8,489 nt of DNA from Chloroflexota bacterium (GTDB taxonomy: Bacteria; Chloroflexota; Anaerolineae; 4572-78; J111), in contig RFJV01000251.1 of assembly GCA_003694775.1 (NCBI GenBank), forward strand, positions 1-8,489, given 5' to 3'. Numbering within the stretch: position 1 is the first letter of the stretch; every line of letters begins with the position of its first letter. Below are positions 1 through 6,179 of the stretch, piece by piece. Below the pieces are notes generated by a model. The model worked only from the letters and a program-made list of their open reading frames with translations. It was not told the DNA's origin and did no database searches. Both the position numbers and the translations under genes were made by a program.

Positions 1-81
1 CATCAGCAGGTATGCCGCGCCGGCTCCCAGCACCGCCCCGATAACGGCGCCTGCAAGCAGGCCGGTCTGTTTTTGGTTCAC
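1..81 (-). CDS. Small glycine-zipper membrane protein, N-terminal part only (truncated by window edge)
   Basis: A GTG codon at 81-79 opens a frame that reads 27 residues to the window edge without a stop. It is too short to name a family with certainty. After a short polar start (MNQKQT), glycines at residues 7, 11, 15 and 19 form a perfect GxxxGxxxGxxxG glycine zipper in an Ala/Leu/Val-rich stretch, as in a tightly packed transmembrane helix. YtxH-like or other small glycine-zipper membrane proteins start in this way. The start is supported by a strong Shine-Dalgarno sequence (AAAGGAGG, plus-strand complement about 91-98) nine bases upstream, and by a TTCACA-17-TATAAT promoter further upstream. 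The gene is transcribed divergently from the receiver/phosphatase operon. The start is well supported; the family is a guess. Confidence 0.6.
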   Translation of the reverse strand, partial: MNQKQTGLLAGAVIGAVLGAGAAYLLM

Positions 82-90
82 CGGTACTTG

Positions 91-98
91 CCTCCTTT
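91..98 (-). promoter_or_regulatory. Shine-Dalgarno for the truncated minus-strand gene
   Basis: The minus strand reads AAAGGAGG here, nine bases ahead of the GTG at 81-79. This strong site decides the GTG start, since no ATG lies nearby in frame. Confidence 0.7.
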
Positions 99-168
99 TT
101 CGATAAGATGTCAAAATTGATTACAGGGCAGAGGTAGGGGAATGCACAGGTATAGGAATGGTTGCTGA

Positions 169-196
169 TTGTCATCAATGCGGATTATATTATAGT
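169..196 (+). promoter_or_regulatory. Sigma70-like promoter P1 for the receiver-phosphatase-SH3-ligA operon
   Basis: TTGTCA (169-174, 5/6) and TATAGT (191-196, 5/6) are separated by 16 bases. This would give a transcript with a leader of roughly 85 nt before the ATG at 289. Its elements interleave with the minus-strand promoter at 184-212. Confidence 0.5.
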
Positions 197-212
197 TTGG
201 TAAAATTGTGAA
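184..212 (-). promoter_or_regulatory. Sigma70-like promoter for the truncated minus-strand gene
   Basis: On the minus strand, TTCACA (complement of 207-212, 5/6 to the -35 consensus) and a perfect TATAAT (complement of 184-189) are separated by exactly 17 bases. It points at the GTG start about 100 bases downstream. A second TATAAT (complement of 189-194) overlaps the first but has no well-spaced -35. The site overlaps the plus-strand promoter at 169-196, so the two are likely to compete. Confidence 0.55.
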
Positions 213-265
213 GTGACCGACCTGCTCCTGCGGGTTGCTTTTCGGCCCGGGATAAGGTAAAATTG
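199..265 (+). repeat. Direct repeat GGTAAAATTG, two copies 57 bp apart
   Basis: Exact 10-bp copies lie at 199-208 and 256-265, both in the promoter region of the operon. The first follows the -10 of P1 and overlaps the first two bases of the -35 of the divergent promoter; the second contains the -10 of P2. They could be protein-binding sites, or just similar AT-rich promoter pieces in a GC-rich genome. Confidence 0.35.
235..263 (+). promoter_or_regulatory. Possible second operon promoter P2
   Basis: TTGCTT (235-240) and TAAAAT (258-263, 5/6) are separated by 17 bases, placing transcription start about 20 bases before the ATG at 289, just upstream of the Shine-Dalgarno. The -10 lies in the second copy of a 10-bp direct repeat, GGTAAAATTG (199-208 and 256-265). 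It is weaker in the -35 than P1; the two could be tandem promoters. Confidence 0.4.
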
Positions 266-272
266 AAAAGGT

Positions 273-280
273 AAAGGAGG
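273..280 (+). promoter_or_regulatory. Strong Shine-Dalgarno for the receiver gene
   Basis: AAAGGAGG lies eight bases ahead of the ATG at 289 and fixes that start. Confidence 0.75.
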
Positions 281-288
281 GCGTCGTT

Positions 289-720
289 ATGTCTAATCTT
301 TTATATGCCGAGGATGACCGAGACTGTCGGGAGCTGTTTGCCTTTGCCCTGCGGCAGAACGGACATGCTGTGTTCGAGGCCCTGAACGGTGCGCAGGCGG
401 TTCAGATTGTGCGCGAAGAACCCATCGACCTGGCTATCCTGGACGCCCGAATGCCGATGATGACCGGTTACGAAGCCGCCCGCATCCTGGCCCGCGAAAA
501 GCCCGACCTGCCCATCGTCTTTTTCAGCGCCCGCGGCCTGCACCGGGAAATAAAAATGGCCTTTGCCTCAAGCCCGATGGTCATCGATTATCTGGTCAAA
601 CCCATTTCCCCGCTCGATTTTGTCAGCCGGGTCAATCATATCCTGGAAGAATGCCGCATCCGGGGTATTGATGCCGTTCGCACCGAGAATATGTCCAAAG
701 AACTCCTCATCCAATGGTAG
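289..720 (+). CDS. Stand-alone response-regulator receiver (REC) protein
   Basis: This 143-aa cytoplasmic protein is a single CheY-like receiver domain (about residues 3-118) with no recognisable DNA-binding or enzymatic output domain. Visible landmarks are the acidic pair E8-D9-D10 after the first beta strand, the phosphoacceptor D52 in LDARMP, S80 in VFFSA (switch Ser/Thr) and K104 in LVKPIS. The spacing from S80 to K104 is about two residues longer than in CheY, so the beta4-alpha4 loop is slightly extended. The last 25 or so residues (EECRIRGIDAVRTENM and on) form a polar tail beyond the fold. It is the first gene of the operon; the next gene starts 11 nt after its stop. By inference it takes phosphate from a histidine kinase outside the window and passes the signal by protein contact, most simply to the PP2C phosphatase next door. 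The REC assignment is firm; the partner is inferred. Confidence 0.93.
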   Translation: MSNLLYAEDDRDCRELFAFALRQNGHAVFEALNGAQAVQIVREEPIDLAILDARMPMMTGYEAARILAREKPDLPIVFFSARGLHREIKMAFASSPMVIDYLVKPISPLDFVSRVNHILEECRIRGIDAVRTENMSKELLIQW

Positions 721-724
721 GGTG
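719..724 (+). promoter_or_regulatory. Ribosome binding site overlapping the receiver stop codon
   Basis: AGGGTG begins within the TAG stop (718-720) of the receiver gene and lies seven bases ahead of the TTG at 732. An ATG at 714 in the same frame is closed off by TGA at 723-725, so the phosphatase cannot start further upstream. The overlap suggests translational coupling. Confidence 0.5.
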
Positions 725-731
725 AAAACCG

Positions 732-1982
732 TTGACGGCTGTCCGCGAAGTTCTGGAACTGGCCCTGGGAGAACTCCCGGAAGAGGAGCTGGATTTTCTC
801 CTTGACATCGCCGCTGTTCGCACCTATCCTGCCGGCACGGTTATCTGTCACGAAGGGGAGCGAGAGCACACCTTTTACATCATTGTGCAGGGAGAAGTCG
901 CTTTCACCAAGCGAATGGGGGAAGGTGAGCAGTTTCTGGGGGTTAAGACCCGGGGGGAATTTTTTGGCGAGTTCGGGGTGCTCGACCGCGCCCCGCGGGC
1001 GGCCAATGTTTTGGCCCTGACCGACTGCACCCTGATTGAAATCCACGAAGATACCCTGGACGCCATTCTCACCCGCAACCCTTCGGCCACGCGGGCTATT
1101 CTGCGCGGCATTACCCGCAGTGTCCGCGACACCGACCGCCTGACCATCGCCGAGCTTCAGCTCAAAAACACGGAACTGGCCCGTACCCTGGAAAACCTGA
1201 AGGCCGCCCAGGCCGAACTGCTCCGCCGGGAGCGGATGAAGCGCGACCTGGAAATTGCCGCCGCCGTCCACCAGAGCATCTTGCCTACCGCTTTTCCCCA
1301 GATTCCCGGCTACGAATTTGCCTCTATTGCCAGGCCGGCCCGCGAAGTGGGCGGAGACCTCTACGACGTGGTCGACCTGGGCCAGAATCAGGTGGGCATT
1401 GTTATGGCCGACGCCTCCGGTAAAAGTGTTCAGGCGGCAATCTATATGGCCGTCGTGCGGGCACTCTTTCTCAGCCAGACCAGCTTTTGGGCCTCGCCGG
1501 CAGAAACCGCCCACCGGATTCACAATCTGCTGATGCGGGTAGCCACCGGCCCGGTGGATATGTTCGTCACCGCTTTCTACGGCAAGCTCGACACCTTTTC
1601 CGGTGAGCTGTGCTACGTCCGGGCCGGGCACGACCGCCCCCTCCATTTCCACGCCGCCGATGGGCAGGTCACCCTGCTGGACGCACCGGGACGCTTCCTC
1701 GGCCTGCTCCCGGACCTGGTGGTGCAGGAGCAAATCGTCACCCTCCAGCCGGGCGACTGTCTGGTTTGCTACAGCGACGGTGTCACCGACGCGGTCCAGA
1801 GCGGCAACGGCGAGACAATGTACGGCCTGGACCGCCTGGTGCAGACGGTCGCCCAAAACGGCCAGGCTTCGGCCAAGGAATTGGTCAACGCGGTCGTAAA
1901 AGATATAGATGCCTTCAGAAACGGCGCCGAACTGCCCGACGACCTGACCCTGCTGGTGGTCCGGCGGTTGCCCGGCGCATAG
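732..1982 (+). CDS. Cyclic-nucleotide-binding SpoIIE/RsbU-type PP2C serine/threonine phosphatase
   Basis: A 416-aa soluble signalling protein. Residues about 12-125 form a cNMP-binding (CRP/PKA-type) beta barrel. The phosphate-binding cassette is intact: G79-E80 followed by P88-R89-A90-A91, the Glu and Arg that hold the cyclic nucleotide in cAMP/cGMP sensors. Residues about 135-172 form a charged coiled-coil linker ending in LEIAAAVHQSILPTAFP, a typical lead-in to RsbU phosphatases. Residues about 190-415 are the PP2C_SIG (SpoIIE) domain with metal-site motifs VGGDLYDV (D209), VMADASGK (D227), CYSDGVTDA (D349) and LPDDLTLLVV (D403/D404), plus RAGHDRPL. Family members dephosphorylate a STAS anti-sigma-factor antagonist, freeing a sigma factor or other target. 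Here the input appears to be a cyclic nucleotide, possibly with the upstream receiver as a second input. The start is TTG, forced by an upstream in-frame stop. No STAS or anti-sigma gene is in the window, so the target is unknown. Confidence 0.92.
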   Translation: MTAVREVLELALGELPEEELDFLLDIAAVRTYPAGTVICHEGEREHTFYIIVQGEVAFTKRMGEGEQFLGVKTRGEFFGEFGVLDRAPRAANVLALTDCTLIEIHEDTLDAILTRNPSATRAILRGITRSVRDTDRLTIAELQLKNTELARTLENLKAAQAELLRRERMKRDLEIAAAVHQSILPTAFPQIPGYEFASIARPAREVGGDLYDVVDLGQNQVGIVMADASGKSVQAAIYMAVVRALFLSQTSFWASPAETAHRIHNLLMRVATGPVDMFVTAFYGKLDTFSGELCYVRAGHDRPLHFHAADGQVTLLDAPGRFLGLLPDLVVQEQIVTLQPGDCLVCYSDGVTDAVQSGNGETMYGLDRLVQTVAQNGQASAKELVNAVVKDIDAFRNGAELPDDLTLLVVRRLPGA

Positions 1983-2021
1983 CATCCCATTCTCACTTCA
2001 TCAAAAACTGGAGAAACCCCT

Positions 2022-2627
2022 ATGAAAGGTCAAGACTGGAAAGACTGGCAAACCCGTAGAACGCGCCGCCCTCGCCGAATTGAGGAACCCAAAAGCCTGG
2101 AAATCGGCTTCCCCATTGTGTGGGTCCTGCTGGGTGCCCTGTCGGGCCTGCTGGTTATTGGACTCATCGGCCTGGGGGTGGTCAACATTGTGCGGAAGCA
2201 GGCCATTACGCCGACCCCCACCGCCATTCCCGGTATCGCCCCGACCAATCCGGTGGTAGAGGCCACAGCCCCGCCCCAGCCCGCCACCCCCACCATCCCG
2301 CCGGTGGTGACGCTGGAACCCACAGAAACCCCCACGCCGACTCCCTCCCCTGAACCTACCCCGCCCGAAGCCCTGGCGGCCGGGGTGTATGCGCGTGTGG
2401 TCGGTACGGAGGGGGCCGGCCTGAGTGTACGGGGCGGTCCCGGAACCAACAACGCCCGCATTTCTGTGGCCGCGGAAGACAGCGTGGTGCTTATCCTCGA
2501 CGGCCCCCGCGCCGACGAAAACCAGCAGGATTTTGTCTGGTGGTTTGTGCGCGATGAATCCGGCGTCGAGGGCTGGGTGGTGCAGGACTTCCTCCAGCCT
2601 ACCCTGCCGCCCGAACAGGGCCAGTAG
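2022..2627 (+). CDS. Membrane-anchored extracytoplasmic SH3-domain protein with Pro/Thr-rich linker
   Basis: A 201-aa protein in three parts. Residues 1-28 are polar and strongly basic (RRTRRPRR) with no signal cleavage site. Residues about 30-57 are one hydrophobic helix rich in Leu/Val/Gly, giving an N-in anchor by the positive-inside rule. Residues about 62-116 are a low-complexity Pro/Thr linker (TPTPT, PTETPTPTPSPEPTPP), a likely spacer through or above the cell wall. Residues about 119-192 are a bacterial SH3 domain: GLSVRGGPGTNNARIS matches the family's 'LNVRxGPGT' signature and EGWVVQDFL its closing strand. Such domains bind peptidoglycan or other surface ligands in family members; the ligand here is unknown. 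GGAG (2010-2013) lies eight bases before the ATG. The gene sits 39 nt after the phosphatase and 21 nt before ligA, so it is probably co-transcribed. This layout is frequent in Chloroflexota, though it is not diagnostic. Confidence 0.85.
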   Translation: MKGQDWKDWQTRRTRRPRRIEEPKSLEIGFPIVWVLLGALSGLLVIGLIGLGVVNIVRKQAITPTPTAIPGIAPTNPVVEATAPPQPATPTIPPVVTLEPTETPTPTPSPEPTPPEALAAGVYARVVGTEGAGLSVRGGPGTNNARISVAAEDSVVLILDGPRADENQQDFVWWFVRDESGVEGWVVQDFLQPTLPPEQGQ

Positions 2628-4685
<2,058 letters not shown>

Positions 4686-4818
4686 ATGTCCCTGCCCCTG
4701 AGCACGTAACTTTCAGCCGGGTTGGGTGTTTATTCAGAAAGACGTGCAGGTTAATTGCGCTTTTCTGCACAAGCCCCAGAAATTGTCATAAAATTTTAAA
4801 AAATATAGAGGAGCCACA
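4686..4818 (+). promoter_or_regulatory. Leader/promoter region of fabF with an inverted repeat
   Basis: These 133 bases between ligA and fabF are clearly more AT-rich than the genes, especially 4781-4807, and probably hold the fabF promoter. A TAAAAT at 4789-4794 is a plausible -10 but has no convincing -35. A perfect 6-bp inverted repeat, GTGCAG (4744-4749) and CTGCAC (4765-4770), is separated by 15 bases and is not followed by a T run. It could be an operator or an RNA hairpin rather than a terminator. A Shine-Dalgarno GAGGAG (4808-4813) sits five bases before the ATG. No clear intrinsic terminator for ligA is visible, so read-through into fabF is possible. Confidence 0.4.
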
Positions 4819-6066
4819 ATGACTCGAGTTGTAATTACCGGACTGGGAGCCATTACGCCCCTGGGAAATGATGTGGATACGTTTTGGCAGAATATGAAGG
4901 CCGGAGAATCCGGGGCCGACGTTATCCGTACGTTTGACACTACAGATTACGTCATTCGGATTGCCTGCGAGGTGAAGGACTTTAACCCCACCGACTGGAT
5001 GGACCGCAAAACGGCCAAGCGAATGGCCCGCTCCACCCAGTTTTCCGTGGCCGCGGCCCGGCAGGCCATTGCCGATGCCGGGTTGGAGATTACCGAAGAT
5101 AACGCCTCGCGGGTCGGGGTGGTCATCAACACCGGCGGCGGCGGGGTCAGCATTATGGAAGAGGCCCAGATGCAGTTGGTCAACAATGGGCCGAAGTCCG
5201 TTTCTCCCTTCCTGGTTCCGATGGTGATGGCAAATGCGGCCTCCTGCCTGGTATCGATTGAACTGGGCGCAGCCGGGCCGGTCAACACTTCTACCCTGGC
5301 ATGCGCCAGCGGAAACTACGCCCTGGTCGATGCCTACTACATGATGCAGCGCGGGGAAGCGGATGTTATCCTGGCCGGCGGCGTAGAAGCGGCCATCTCT
5401 CCACTAATTATTGCTTCCTTTGGCCGGATGGGGGCGCTGTCTCAGCGGAATGACGACCCCAAGCGGGCCAGCCGGCCCTTCGATAAGAACCGGGATGGCT
5501 TTGTGTTCGGTGAGGGCGGGGTGGTCTTTGTGCTGGAAACCGAGGAGCATGCCAAAGCGCGCGGGGCCAAAATCTACGCCGAGGTGTTCGGCGGCGCCCT
5601 CCGCGCCGACGCCTATCACCTGACCGCCCCCAAACCCGATGCCAGCGGCGCGGCTGGGGCAATGAAGCGGGCGCTGGAAAATGCCGGTAAATCGCCCGAT
5701 GAAGTGGACGCGGTCTTTGCCCACGGAACCAGCACCCCTCTGGGGGATGTGGCCGAAACACTGGCTATCAAAAAGGTGTTCGGTGAGCGAGCCTACCAGA
5801 TTCCTGTTACGGCCACAAAATCGCAGGTCGGCCATATGCTGGGCGGTGCAGGTGCAGTTTCTGCCCTGGCCGCGGTCAAGACCATCGAGGAGGGCATCAT
5901 TTGCCCGACCATCAACTACGAAACCCCAGACCCGGAATGCGACCTGGACTACGTTCCTAACGAGGCCCGCGCCGTGGATGTCAATCTGGCCCTGGTGAAT
6001 GCCTTTGGCTTTGGCGGGCAGGACGTGGTGCTGGTGCTGGGGAAATACCAGAACGGCCAGGGATAA
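4819..6066 (+). CDS. fabF: Beta-ketoacyl-ACP synthase, FabF (KAS II) type
   Basis: This 415-aa cytoplasmic condensing enzyme of type II fatty acid synthesis extends acyl chains by two carbons from malonyl-ACP. It has the normal FabF length and a full thiolase-fold Cys-His-His triad. The nucleophile C162 lies in TLACASGNY, H302 in AHGTSTPLGD, and H339 in KSQVGHMLGGAGA together with K334. The opening VVITGLGAITPLGN and the RADAYHLTAPKPDASG segment (262-277) are typical. Two details differ from textbook FabF. The C-terminal glycine loop reads FGFGGQDVV (396-404), where an Asn usually follows the T/H/Q position. The nucleophile elbow reads ACASG rather than ACTSG/ACATG. No ACP, fabD, fabG or fabH gene is adjacent, so a specialised ketosynthase role cannot be excluded, but primary FabF is most likely. 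It has its own AT-rich leader and a strong terminator, and probably forms a single-gene transcript. Confidence 0.92.
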   Translation: MTRVVITGLGAITPLGNDVDTFWQNMKAGESGADVIRTFDTTDYVIRIACEVKDFNPTDWMDRKTAKRMARSTQFSVAAARQAIADAGLEITEDNASRVGVVINTGGGGVSIMEEAQMQLVNNGPKSVSPFLVPMVMANAASCLVSIELGAAGPVNTSTLACASGNYALVDAYYMMQRGEADVILAGGVEAAISPLIIASFGRMGALSQRNDDPKRASRPFDKNRDGFVFGEGGVVFVLETEEHAKARGAKIYAEVFGGALRADAYHLTAPKPDASGAAGAMKRALENAGKSPDEVDAVFAHGTSTPLGDVAETLAIKKVFGERAYQIPVTATKSQVGHMLGGAGAVSALAAVKTIEEGIICPTINYETPDPECDLDYVPNEARAVDVNLALVNAFGFGGQDVVLVLGKYQNGQG

Positions 6067-6093
6067 CCACAGCCAACTGAGAAGAAGATGCAG

Positions 6094-6120
6094 GGGCGAC
6101 CAACCGGTCGCCCTTTTTTT
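6094..6120 (+). terminator. Rho-independent terminator of fabF
   Basis: A perfect 8-bp GC-rich stem, GGGCGACC (6094-6101) and GGTCGCCC (6106-6113), with a 4-base AACC loop, is followed at once by seven T residues (6114-6120). It starts 27 bases after the fabF stop. Confidence 0.93.
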
Positions 6121-6122
6121 GT

Positions 6123-6143
6123 AAGGGCGGTAAACCCGCCCTT
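6123..6143. repeat. Second palindrome between the convergent genes
   Basis: AAGGGCGG (6123-6130) and CCGCCCTT (6136-6143) form a perfect 8-bp inverted repeat around a 5-base TAAAC loop, two bases after the T run of the fabF terminator. Neither strand has a T run after it, so it is not a standard intrinsic terminator. It could still block transcription coming from the convergent cyclase gene, whose stop lies 37 bases away. With the fabF terminator it forms a tandem pair of hairpins. Confidence 0.6.
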
Positions 6144-6179
6144 CCTGCTGCGGGTATCACTGCCGGGGGGAAGGGATGC

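Noticed and set aside
636..1985. Long minus-strand open frame (449 codons) opposite the phosphatase gene
   Set aside because: The plus strand encodes a clear cNMP-PP2C protein with all motifs. The antisense frame is a GC-rich codon-position shadow with no recognisable domain or ribosome site.
2205..2366. Low-complexity C-rich stretch considered as a tandem DNA repeat
   Set aside because: It is the Pro/Thr linker of the SH3 protein; the codons vary and no fixed repeat unit is present.
4783..4809. TTGTCA (4783-4788) with TATAGA (4804-4809) as the fabF promoter
   Set aside because: The spacer is only 15 bases and the -10 runs into the Shine-Dalgarno, so transcription would start at or past the ribosome site.
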